From Mesostigma viride (taxonomy: Eukaryota; Streptophyta; Mesostigmatophyceae; Mesostigmatales; Mesostigmataceae): 64,000 nucleotides of DNA. The translations under genes were made by a program, and so were the position numbers. How positions within the stretch are numbered: position 1 is the stretch's first letter; each line of letters opens with the position of its first letter. The DNA lies in the NCBI GenBank assembly GCA_009746045.1, contig RPFO01000934.1, positions 371,501 to 435,500 on the forward strand, read 5' to 3'. Of this stretch, positions 47,993 to 58,900 are shown in pieces. The notes under the pieces are model-generated. The model saw only the letters and a program-made list of their open reading frames with translations. It was not told where the DNA came from and did not search any database.

Positions 47993-48598
47993 TGTTAAAT
48001 TACGGAGGAGGAGGAAAGATCTTTTGAGCCTTTGTAATCAGTCTCGTTTGTATTAATAATAAGAGGTGACACCAACTAGGTGTTTGAGTAAACAAATGCC
48101 AACTAGGCCATAAACAGATGCCAACTAGGCATTAATAACAACCAGCCAACTAGGCTGTCACGCCTTAATGAGACTGTGGCTCAGCCGACCAACTCGGTAG
48201 CCATGAAATTTGCAAGGGCAACATTAAGTGGAAAAACACACTGTCACAGTATCCGTCGATATGGAAATGATCTACGGTATAAGTTAGAGTGCATCCAGCC
48301 GCCACACACAAGTGGGTGGCTTACATCAACACTAAAATGATGCGTCGGGTCACTTAGTATGCAAGTACAAAGACATTGCGCCTCCAGGGCAGCACTTAGT
48401 GGACATAGGGTCGGCGCGAAGCGCGGATCTTGGCAAATTTTGTCAGGCGGCTACAGTACCACTAGGTACGATACGGATGTCAGCAAACACCGCTGGAAAT
48501 ATATTTAATGCCGATTTATACTACATCGGACTTTGTAAAAATGAACTGAAAATATTGCCGGTAAGACGAACAGCAGAAAAGTACCAAACATTCTGACA
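47993..48598 (-). repeat. E1 5' LTR (606 bp, intact)
   Basis: It starts TGTTAAATT and ends TTCTGACA in window orientation. It contains four CCAACTAGG iterons at 48071-48155. Confidence 0.95.
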
Positions 48599-48603
48599 CC
48601 ATA

Positions 48604-49310
48604 GATGGTTCTCACTTGAAGCAGGAGTACCTGGACTACAAGCCCATCAAGGGGCAGTTGGTGGTCCACGCATTTGAGGACTTCTGTAAGCTGAGGGAGG
48701 ACGCCATGGCTAAAGGATTCTTCTGTGCAGACAGAATGGCCATGGTGGGTGACTTTCTCAAGTCACTGCAGCTGGAATTCCTATTACGATGGACAACGTG
48801 TCCATCCACATGCGCCAAGTCCATGGCTGGGCTGCCATGATGGACCAGCTGTATGAGTGCTTCAGTGGCAAGTATGTAGGCGGGAAGCGCCCACGTCAAG
48901 GGGACGAGGAGGCAGCTGAGCCTGCAGTCAAGTCCATGAGGGGATTGGGCCACGGGGGTCCAGCGTCCTCGAGGGGGCCTGAGACCTCGTTCAGGGGTCG
49001 AGGAAGGTCCAGGAGGGGGCGTGGCAGAATGGCTGGACGGGGGACACCTCCGAAGTCGGGACCTCCACAATCCCAGTTTGACTTCAAGAGGGTGGGTGGT
49101 CCTCCCAAGGCTGGGCCCAGTGCTCAGTGGGACCTCACGGGACATCAGTCAGGTGGAATGTTATTTCTGCCAGGGGAAGGGTCATTTCAGGAATGAGTGT
49201 CCCTCGTACCTGAGGCAGGAAGGTCAGAGCAAGCCAGCCCAGGGTGGCGGCAAGGAGAAGGCTGGTCCATCCCAGGACAAGGGCAAGGGCAAGGCTGTTG
49301 ATCATTGACT
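48604..49310 (+). pseudogene. Element X gag, C-terminal part with zinc knuckle
   Basis: Frames shift from YLDYKPIKGQLVVHAFEDFC to QVHGWAAMMDQLYECFSGKY to CYFCQGKGHFRNEC (about 49159-49200), a CCHC nucleocapsid knuckle, then a Lys/Gly-rich tail. Confidence 0.8.
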
Positions 49311-49686
49311 TGAGCCTGCACACATCCCTGAACCCTGGAAGGTGCCCCCAGGGGTGTGTAATGTAGCTGCTAGTGACGGCAGTGTCAGAGGGGCAGCCCC
49401 ATACTCTTTTGATAGAGCCCATTGGACACGATGGGGCAAGCTTGGTTACCACAGAGAGTATGCCAGCTGTAGCTGCAGTGGTTACTCGCCAACGTGCCCG
49501 CCATGGCGGTGCTGAGCCTGAGGTAGGACCTGCATGGTGCTGTGGACCCAGGTGGATCTCAGAAGCATTCTGACCGTGCAGGACTGGCACAGGATGGTCA
49601 GGATGAGGATAGGGCTGGAGACAGTCTGACAGGCACGACCCTGGTGCTTCCTGTACATAAGGGATCTGTACATACTGTACAATACC

Positions 49687-50907
49687 TTGAGTGCTAATAA
49701 TGACAGTAAAAGATTTTCTCTCTTGTATGACATTGCCTCAAGGTTGCATACCATGTTTGGCCATGCAGCTCAGTCTTTGCAGGTTGCTAGACGGCTGGGA
49801 GGAAGTGAGTTGTACTCCATTTGCCAACAGGTTGCTCAAGCTTGCAGGTGCAGGCTAGTTGCTAGAAAGCCCAAGCAGTCTCATGCCAGGTCAGACTCCT
49901 ATTTTACAGCCAGGTCATGTGCAGGTGGATATTCAGAGAATCAGGGGTTTGAAGCTGCTGGTGGCAGTGGACAGATAGTTAAAGCCCCCGACCGGCTGAG
50001 CTATGGCGGTCGGTCACGTTGAGCTTGGGATAAGGTGAACACAGAGAACTGCTGTCGGAGCTGGCCAACCACTGGTTTATTATGTCTTAGCCAGCAAAGC
50101 CTATCCGGTTAGCCGTAACCGTTGGACAAGCTAGCTGTCCGTACCGACCCGGATAAGGCCCCGGACTGGGGCCTAGGTGGCGACGGCCCTAGGCGCCGCC
50201 CTTAGACCGGTCGACCGCATCGGACCGCCGGATTATAGCCGGCGGCTTAGCGGACGCTAGCGGAAGGCGTGCGGACGGACATGGGGAACTTAGAGCCAGA
50301 TCCTAGGGCTCTAGAGTTACTCAACTCAGATATGCCAAGTACAAGACCCTAGAGATCCTGCCTGACATGGAGAAACCTACGTTGATTGCTGCTCTGAAGC
50401 TGACAAGGAGCAGGTACCCTGGGTTGGATCGAGTTGCTGCAGTGTGACATTCAGTTTGAGTGCTGTGAGAACCTGCCAGAGTTTCCAGAGTTGCTGATTA
50501 CACCCAGGGAGAGCCACGGCCAGCAAGGGGTGGTGGAGAGAGCCATCCAAGAGATCAAGACTGTGCTGCTGGTGGAGAGGATACCCAGGACGTCATCTGC
50601 CATTGTGACATCTGCATGGCTACGTTCTGTGGACGATAGGCTGAACCTGAGGACTCCCATGTTCTTTGGTGACATTGCCATCAATCCTCTTATGCTGCAT
50701 ACCAGGATGCTGCCAGCTGATGCTGAGCAGGCATGGAAGGAGAAGCTAGAGGCCAAGTTCCTCAAGCTGAGGCAGAAAGACAAGGGCTGGAGTGTTCTAG
50801 AACCTAACGTTGGACAACAGGTTGTTGTGTGGAAGGAGCCAAGCTTTCCAGGGAATCGTACGTGGCAGCTGGCATCAGATGGGGTGGTGACCCGACTCAG
50901 TGAGTAG
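49687..50907 (+). pseudogene. Element X integrase
   Basis: A pre-integrase zinc region (LHTMFGHAAQSLQVARRLGG ... CRCRLVARKPK) and VDIQRIRGLKLLVAVDR lead to YAKYKTLEILPDMEKPT across the solo LTR, then QCDIQF (second catalytic Asp) and QQGVVERAIQEIK (catalytic Glu), with 29 residues between Asp and Glu. A C-terminal VGQQVVVWKEPSFPG block follows. Confidence 0.85.
49977..50326 (+). mobile_element. 350-bp solo LTR of AG...CT type inside X integrase
   Basis: It starts AGTTAAAG, ends CTCAACT, and is flanked by CAGAT on both sides (49972-49976, 50327-50331). Removing it and one CAGAT rejoins the integrase frame as VDRYAKYK. It has no coding frame and no second copy here. Confidence 0.85.
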
Positions 50908-51132
50908 AAGCCGCTGGCCATAAGTGCTGGGTGGCCATTGATGGCTCCCAGGCAGTGCACCGCCTGTCCTGGTCAAAGATCCGTCCCCGGGGAGGTAATC
51001 AAGGAGACCTCTTCCATGTGCCTGCTGGTGTATACAAGGCGGGGGTGACGTGGAACTTCCTGATCAGGGTGCTACAGCTGTATCGAGCCTCAGGGTGACC
51101 CTGGCCCGGCCCCTGGGGTACCTTCACATACG

Positions 51133-51648
51133 GTGGTTGGGCAAGCAGGCGGACAGGCTGCACGTCGGGAACGGCCCGACACCAGGCCTAGGGGTGTGCG
51201 TCTATCAGATATTGTACAGGCTTTGCAAAGAGCCAAGAAGGAGCCTAAGGTGTCCAAGCTGGTCCAGTTGGATGAACCTGAGGTAGCTGCCATGGAAGTA
51301 GATACCAATGCACAGGTTTCTGTCATGGGACCTCAGCATACAGGAGAACTGCTGGTCGGTGAACCAAGTTGCCCCTGGGTGTCTGACTTTAGTGGTAGGA
51401 CGCATCTAAGGGTGTTGGGAGAGGTTACTGCCCCTGTCATGGGTGTGGATGTGACCTTCCTTGTGCTAGAAGACTATGATGGCCCTGTGATTTTGGGTCA
51501 GAATTTTCTGGGAGATCCTGGGATTTCTATCAGAGCTACAGCTCTGAGAAGAGATGGCTGGGGGATGATTCCCCTAGAAAATTTCAGGACAACATTTCCA
51601 GTCAGGTGCAGGGCCAAGCCGGTCAAGGCCGGGTGTAAAGTGGGATGA
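51133..51648 (+). pseudogene. Element X retropepsin-like domain (between INT and RT)
   Basis: AMEVDTNAQVSV carries the Asp-Thr of an aspartic protease, followed by WVSDFSGRTHLRVLGEV and VILGQNFLGDPGISI, the usual C-terminal ILGxxFL signature. It lies downstream of integrase. The frame is open through this piece. Confidence 0.82.
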
Positions 51649-51655
51649 AGGGGAG

Positions 51656-52584
51656 GTGCCCCCAGCAGCCAGTTTGGTGATTCCAGCTGTGTTGCACCCC
51701 AGCAGTATTGGCATAACTCACAGGAGCCTTGCTGCACACTCTCCTTTGACATATGACCAGCTAGTCCAAGAGATGAGCTCGCCTACTTTGTTTGAGGCTT
51801 GGAAGCTCGCCTTCTCCAAGGCATTGGAGGAGTGGTTGCAGTTTGAGTGTGCTGCACCAACAGACAGGCGTCCCCCAGCATCAAGGAAGCTTGCTTTGAG
51901 ATTTGTGCTGAAGAGGAAGGTTGTGGATGAGGTATCAGTGCCCCATGTCAGGCCTGTCCTGAATGAGTATCACGGCACGGGGAGTCTGCTGGGAGAGGTC
52001 GAGCTGTACACGCCAGGGATGCTGCATTGACACGTGGAGAATTTTGCTGTGTCTATACGTGGGGTTGCTGAACAGGGGAGCAGCTATGTCATCAGTGCTG
52101 CTGGACTTCAAGAGGGCATTTTTAAAATCTGATCCAGAAGTGGCCAGGAGGGTGTGGAAGCAGGATAAGCCTTATTGTGTTGAGGTGCCTGCTATCTGGA
52201 AGCTGGAGCTGCATCAACATTTCCTGGTTATTCTGAAGGGCCTGGAAGGACTCAGGTCGAGCCCTATCATCTGGAGACTCATGCTGCAGGAAGCTCTGAT
52301 CAGTGAGTGTGGCTTGAGAGTGTCTTCAGTTGATCCCTGTTTGTTGCTGGCCCAATGGGAGGGTCTGCCAGTGTATGCTAGTTTGCATGGAGATGATCTG
52401 CATTTGCTAGCCCCCACGACCTGGCTGAAGAAGTTTATTCCTGTCATCAGTGGCAAGTTTTCACTGGGCAAGGAGCTGTGGCAGGAACCCAACAAGCCTG
52501 TAGTGTTCTGTGGAATGCAGGCTACCCTGTTCAAGAGGGATGGGGAGTGGAGTATCAGGCTTCAGGCTGGAGCTAGGAGATTAT
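51656..52584 (+). pseudogene. Element X reverse transcriptase, first part
   Basis: Two frames: SPLTYDQLVQEMSSPTLFEA to LGEVELYTPGM, then LLDFKRAFLKSDPE, SSVDPCLLL and YASLHGDDLHLLA (catalytic HGDD). The break near 52030 is a frameshift. E2 interrupts it at 52584. Confidence 0.85.
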
Positions 52585-52971
52585 AGTTAGTCTAAGTCTC
52601 CCGCCTGTAGCCTAAGTGGACACGTGCCAGCACCGCCGGCGCCCAATTGGGTACTGGGACGGTGCTGGACTAGAGCAGTCGTGGCATGGACACGTGGCTA
52701 GACTCAGTATGTGATGAGCCGGTACCTCAGTACCGGGACTGTAGTTGTCATGTTAGGACTGACTAGATCAGGTTGTAACTGATAGGCTAGTCCGTCCAGG
52801 ATCAGTAAGTTAGGCTTAACTTACGCAAAGTCTGGTCAGCCGCAAGTGACGGCTGACCAGCGGTATATGTGCCATTCTATCCTAATGCCAAGGTGTCTCG
52901 TCGTCTCCACACTGGCCATTTGGCATCGTTTGCGTGCACTGAGTTTCCCAAGCTCTCAGCCTGCACTAACT
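52585..52971 (+). repeat. E2 5' LTR (387 bp)
   Basis: Ends AGTTAGT and ACTAACT are perfect inverted partners. Confidence 0.95.
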
Positions 52972-53145
52972 TGCATTAAAAAGCACTCCGTGAGGTGTGC
53001 ATTTTTTGACGACGAGCGTTCAAGCGTTCATTTCGCGAAAACCCATTTCATTTTCTACCCACATTTTTTGAAACAATGGCTCCCAAGGCTCCGAACAACA
53101 AGGGCAAGGCCCTGATGGGCGCGATCGACCTCCTCAGACGAGGAG

Positions 53146-54785
53146 GTGCCATCAGTCACGCCGTATCAGTCGTCCTCGTCCCCGATGTCTGACGACTCGG
53201 GGACATCAGACTCGGATTTGGCGAGTCTGCGCCAAGAAATTTTGGACCGGAACACCCGGGATGAGACGCACCCAGATGACGTTGAGGAGGATGACCCGTC
53301 GTATCGGGATGTTGTGCAGGAAGTGGTACGCATTCCCCTCATGCGTCGGGTGAGGGGTTCGACGCCGGTGGTGGCACGTGCTCCGCGGGGGCCGCCATAT
53401 GCACCATGTGGTGCGTGGCCGGGCGTCACCTCGTCGGGTGAGAAGACTGGCGGGGAGTCGGGCGAGGAGTCCGAGTCCAGCTCTCTCGGCTTGTTTGGCA
53501 TGCAGCCCTCATCGGCAGATGAGGCACGCTCGGCGCAGGTGGAAGCCGACGCTGTTCTGGCACGTCGCCTTGCTGAGCAGGAGTCCGCGGAGGAGAGGCG
53601 GCAGGATCTGCGGTCACGTGAGAGGGCAATGCAGATGGAGGATATATGCTGCACGGGTCCGCGCGGCCCTGAGGAGGCCGGGCCTCGCCGACCTACGAGG
53701 TGGTCAGGCGGGGCGACCTGGCGTGTTTTCAACGTCTTCGCAGGTCTGAGACGATCCCGCGGGAGATCGACGGGGTTCTCCAAGAGTCCGAGTTTTCCCT
53801 GACGGGACCGTCGGCGTCGGACGCGGAAGACCTGGTGGAGATGACACCAGCCATGCAAGAGCGCGAGAAGGAGGCGAAGCGAAGGATGGAGGTCTTCAAG
53901 GCGGAGAGGGCGAAGAAGCAGCGCAGGCGCGAGGCGATTGAGCAGAGGAAGCTGCGCGAGCAGCAAGAGCGCGACAGGGCGGAGGCGCTCGCGGCGAGGA
54001 TTAGGGTGAAGATGTCTCACACCAAGGTGCGGTGTGAGCGTCTGACCCGCGACATGAAGTCCTGGAAATACAGGAAGGTCGCCGAGCTGGCACCACTGCA
54101 GGGGCCGGCTCGTAGGGAAGCCGAGGAGCGCTACCGCCGGAAGCTGGCCATCTGGGAGGCGAGCGTCGGCAGGCTGGAGCGGCGTATGCTCAAGCAGCGA
54201 CGCCGTATGTCCAAGAACATCAAGAAGGCTGCTGTGAGGGGATGCATGGGGGAGGCGGTAAGAGCTGAGTTTGGTTTAATGCCGGATGAGCGGATTTCCA
54301 CCGAGCAATTGTACCATTTTCTGTCGCAGCCCACGCACACCATTTCTAACCGAGATGGCACAGCGGCAAGAACCAGGGTGACGCACCGGGGCGACCCCGG
54401 TCCAGCGACACTGTCGCACCGGGAGGACATCCGGAGGCAACTCCAGCTGGCCCAGCAGATGCTGGACGAGGGGAGGGAGCTCACCCCGGCGGAGCATGGC
54501 AGGCTAGCCGACACGGTGGCGAGGCTGGTGGCCTCGCTGAAGCCAGCAAAGCGAAGGGCACCGGAGGAGGCATGCACGCCACAGCCAAAACGCAGGAGGG
54601 ACGAGGGGAGGATGACGGAGAGAGGGGGGCAACCAGGGCGGGGGAGGACACGGCACCCAGGAGTCTGCACCAACACGTCACGAGGGCGGGGAGCGGCAGC
54701 AGCAGCAGCAGCAACAGCAACAGCAGCAGCAGCAGCAGCAGCCACCTGCAGGAACGACCACAACCTCCAACATGGCCTTGAGTAG
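53146..54785 (+). CDS. E2 gag-region upstream frames (acidic head, basic coiled coil)
   Basis: One frame (from a GTG at 53146 to 53802) is Ser/Asp/Glu-rich; a second (53700-54785) is a long Arg/Glu coiled coil (AMQEREKEAKRRMEVFKAER) ending in a CAG-repeat Ala run. They overlap by 100 nt in different frames, so a 1-base indel or frameshift is likely. No family recognised; position suggests structural proteins. Confidence 0.6.
54683..54752 (+). repeat. (CAG)n tract in E2 gag
   Basis: Interrupted CAG/CAA repeats encode Ala in the upstream frame and would encode Gln or Ser in the others. Confidence 0.9.
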
Positions 54786-55570
54786 GCCCAGGTTTGATCC
54801 AAAAAAGAAAGAGGACAAGCTAGTGTTTCCGGGTTTGCCAGAGGGCCATACCCAGGACGAAGCTAGGGAGTGGTTGTTTAAGTTGTCACATGCGTATGCT
54901 AGTGATAATGTCCGTGATTGGTTTGCATCCCTAAGTGCATCCACACCCATCCATCAATCTGCCAAGCCTATCCAGCAGTTGGTACAATTGTACCAAAAGC
55001 GTGCCAGCAGCGGGGTAGATGTGGCAGAAAATGTGTTGTGGGCGCAGTTCATGGTAGACCTTAGGGCACTTGTTACCACGGGGGAGCACTTAGAAGTACT
55101 TAAGGGCTTCCAGTGGATAGAGTATAAGGTCAACAAGCGTGACTATGTGAGTGACAACAAAAAGTATGTCATGTACATAGAGGGGGATGAGGAGCTTAAG
55201 AAGCTCAATGCCAAGTACACCTATGGCTACAAAAGGCAGAACTGGACCCTACCACCCTGTCAGTCATACTGGCAGGTCTGAAGGATAAGTGGGAGGACTT
55301 CAGGAAGGCAATGGCTTATGTGCAGCAATGCCTAGAGCCATTTGCTGCTGCAGCCAAGGATGTAAAGGTGAAGCAGGTAAAGGGGGAGGAAGCCTCAGGT
55401 ACGGGGCTCTCCAAAAGCAGATGCAGTCGCTGGTGGCCCAGGTAAAGGCGGTAATGGGGGGGATAAAAACAAAAACAACAAAAGTGGGGGAGGTGGAAAC
55501 AAGGGGGGGGGAAGAACAATAACAACAAAAACAGAAAACAAAGTGGGGGAGCTAGCAAGCCAGGGGGTGC
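54772..55570 (+). CDS. E2 gag core (capsid-like), one frame change
   Basis: From ATG at 54772, the protein starts MALSRPRFDPKKKEDKLVFP and runs helical to 55235. The same gag-like sequence then continues in another frame as LSVILAGLKDKWEDFRKAMA (about 55257-55316), so a frameshift or indel lies near 55236-55250. It precedes the zinc knuckles. Confidence 0.65.
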
Positions 55571-55595
55571 TAAGCCAGCAGGGGGGGACAAGAGG

Positions 55596-55922
55596 TTGCC
55601 TCATGACCCCACCAAACATTGCACTAGGTGCCTTTGTAAGGGGCACCTAAAAGATGATTGCTGGAAGGGCAAACCCGACTATGGTTCTGACGTTGATGTT
55701 TGTCCTGGATGCTGGAAAACACGTCACCCCATTGCAGCAGGAGCGCGCTGCACGGCTCCCAGGCACAACAAGAACACGCCAGGGCGCTACAACCGCGCGG
55801 GGGCGGCAGACCAGGGAGACTCCTGTAAGCTACCCTCACCATTTTTCACAAATGGTTTCCTGTTACCTTCTGTCTGCCAAGTGTTGCCTGAGTGTGATGA
55901 TGTGGATTGGGATGGCATATGA
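55596..55922 (+). CDS. E2 nucleocapsid zinc knuckles
   Basis: CTRCLCKGHLKDDC is a canonical CX2CX4HX4C knuckle (about 55620-55661). A second, looser one, CPGCWKTRHPIAAGARC, follows. The frame stops at TGA 55920-55922 and overlaps the pol frame, which is one base ahead (+1). Confidence 0.8.
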   Translation: MPHDPTKHCTRCLCKGHLKDDCWKGKPDYGSDVDVCPGCWKTRHPIAAGARCTAPRHNKNTPGRYNRAGAADQGDSCKLPSPFFTNGFLLPSVCQVLPECDDVDWDGI

Positions 55923-58900
55923 CATGACACTGTCACACATGATGCGTGACCCCACCATAGCTTCCCTTAGTGCAGCAGCAGAAAAGGTAATCACGTATGG
56001 TGCTCTAGCAGAGCAACTGCACAAGGTTATGGGCCATGAGGCTGTGGCTGAAAGGCTAGCCAATAAAATACAAGGCCATGATCTGGAACAGATGTGCAGG
56101 CACGTACGTAAGCACTGTGAGCAATGTCAGCTATATGCTCCTAAGCCCAGAAAATGGCATGTGGCCACACCACCACTGGCTAGAGGCAAACTGGTTGGGG
56201 ATGTTATACACGTGGTGAAGGACACGGTATACTACCTAGTCATAAAGGATGCCTGGTCAAGGTTTGTGGTAGTGGAGCCCCTGCCTGGGATGGATAAAGA
56301 GCAGCTGCACAGAGCTTTACAGATAGCCTTGGCACGTTTTCACCCCATTGAAAAAGTAATGCTGGATCAGCAGTTTCTCTGCATCCAGGACAGGAATGAT
56401 CTGCCCAAGATAGAAGTGTCTGGGGCTCAAGATCATGAACGTCAGGGGTTGGTAGAACGTACCATGAGAGCCATCAGGGATGTGATAAGAAAAATGCCAT
56501 CCAGGTTGGCTGACTCTGGTAGCTATGCTGACAGGGCATCTTGGGCAGCAGGGGTGACTACCCAGCTAAACGCCAAACCAATAATGTCCTCACCTTTTGG
56601 GGAAATCACCCCAACTGGCCTTCAGTCAGGCAGCTATGCTTCAGAGGTACACACTCACTACAACACACAAAGGCAGCACTTAGCCAAGTTGCTGGCAAAG
56701 AAAGACAAAAATAATGCCAGGCCTGTGTTTGAAGTGGGGGACCATGTGTTGTTTTTCAGAGAGGGTGACAGAGGAAGAGCACACTCTGCCAGATGGCACG
56801 GTCCAGCTGTAGTCACCAAAATTCATGAAGAAGGGACTGCAGTCACTATACAACATGACAGAGAGCGTGTGGTCAGCAAGCATAGACTCAAGCTTTATTA
56901 CCCACCACTGGCAGACGTGTCAGGGGTAGAATTCTTGGACATGGATTCAGAGCAGGAGTCTGGTGGATTGATCTCACCCAATGAATTGGCTAAGGACGTC
57001 ATTGATGCAAGCACTAGTACCACAGTAGAAGCTCCTGTGTTCCTCAGTAGTGCAGCCCCACTACAACCCAATAGTCCACCTGGGCAGGAGGACGGTGCAC
57101 AGGGTGAGCAGCAGGTAGCACCTCCCTCACACCTGGAGGAGTCACAAAAAGCAGATCCTGTCGTTCCCAGGAAGTCATTTGCTGAGATTCTTAAGGCCTT
57201 GCACAAGGCACACAACACTAAAGCAGTTGTGGCAACAGGTGCAGCACAAGTCAATGCTGTAGGGGATGCAGGTCAAGATCCTAGTATTTTGGCTGTAGAC
57301 ACCCAAGCACAGGTGAGTATCATCAGTGCAGCAGCTGTATCTGGTCTGAAAATGAAGGCCTCACCATGGGCTAGAGTGTCAGATTTTTCAGGCAAAACCA
57401 AAATGCAGGTCAAAGGTCAGGTGAGCATTCAAATCTTGGGTATGCCCACTCCATTTCAGGTGGTTGAGGGTTACTCAGGGAATGCCCTGTTAGGGGAACC
57501 TTTTGTATCTTACCCTGGTGTTGTCATCTCAGCTGGGAGGTTGAGTGTGGCAGGGGTAGGACAGGTGCCTCTAGATCATTTTAAAATCCCTTTGAGCCAG
57601 ATTAGCACTGGGTTGGATGCTGCCATCAATGCAGTTAAGCCCAAGTACCTCCCAGGTCAGGAACCGTGTGTGGAGGACCTCATACACTCTCAAAAGCTAC
57701 ACCCTTCAGCGTTTGGGCTTGGTAGATGGGATGTTGCATCCATGTCTCCCCTGTCCTATGATGATATTGTACGGGACTGCCAGACGCAGATTGGGTTTCT
57801 TAAGTGGCTGGAGGCTTTTACCAAAGCCAGGGAGGAGTGGGTTGTTCCAGATGCACGTAGTCCCACACACACACCACCTGTGACTCCTCTTGATGCTATG
57901 CCAGCTGGAGCCAAGAAGCTAAGGTTAAAGTTTGTGTGCAAGCATAAACCTCAGGCTGATGGGGGACCACCCATTTTCCATGCTAGGCCATGTGTCACTG
58001 AGTTCAGGGGCTCTACAGAGCTGACAGAGGCTGAGCTTTATACTCCTGGTATTCAGCAAACGTCTCTCAAGGTGTTGCTTTCCTTGTTTTTGCATCAGCT
58101 TAATACAGGGAAGGATTATGTGTGTAAAGCCACAGATATCAAAAGAGCCTTTCTAAAGGGGGACCCTGCCATAGCACAGCAGGTCTGGAGAGGTCAGGTA
58201 TACGTGGTGAATACTCCTAAGGTGTGGCACAGGGATATTGTTCAACCCTTGTTGAGGCCAAACCTGGGGGTTGAAGGGTTGCAGTCAGCTCCAAAAATTT
58301 TTAGGCTGTCTGCACAGGAGGTATTCATGAAGCTAGGGGCCACCTATGATGACATTGACCCTTGCTTGTTTGTCATCCCACACCCTGATGGAATGATGAT
58401 GTTTGTCTGGCATGGGGATGATCAGTTAATCTCAGGTCCTAGAGCTGCAGTGGATGCTTTCATAGCTCAGGTGTCTGCCAGTTTTGAGATTGGCAAGCAG
58501 CTAGAGCTGGGCAAGGAGCCAGTCAAGTTCTGTGGCATGATGCTTGAGTTGCTGCAGCAGCAGGGCAGCTGGGTTTGTTCCATGCAGGCCTCTGCTGAAT
58601 ACATTAAGTCTTGTCTGGATGTCCTGCCTGTTCACATCACCCCTGACATGTGCCCTACCATTAGAGGCAAGCTTGGTTGGCTATGTGCTACATGTGCACC
58701 CCACCTGGCTTTTGTGAGCAGGGTAGATGATGAGGTACTACAGGAGGTAGGAGCACGGGCAATCAAGCAGTTATTGCATGATGGTCCACCTTTGATGCTT
58801 CACTCACTGGACCTGTTTACTCCCATTCACATCACGTGCATGATGGATAGTTCAATGGAGTCCAGGGTAGTTACCAAGGTTCAAGCCAGAGAGGCTGGAT

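Larger units (their letters stand above)
42886..48598 (-). mobile_element. Element E1: gag-only copia-like LTR retrotransposon
   Basis: The two LTRs are 606 bp each once two nested transposons are subtracted from the left one (3,686 minus 3,080). They have TG...CA ends and the element is flanked by a 5-bp duplication CCATA (42881-42885 and 48599-48603). A PBS lies inside the right LTR and a polypurine tract (ATGGGGGTG on the - strand) by the left. Only gag and an extra small frame are present; no pol. Net length 2,633 bp, so it depends on another element. Confidence 0.93.

Noticed and set aside
53166-54020. 284-codon minus-strand frame opposite E2 gag
   Set aside because: Shadow of the charged coiled-coil frame on the + strand, which has the right position and orientation in E2.
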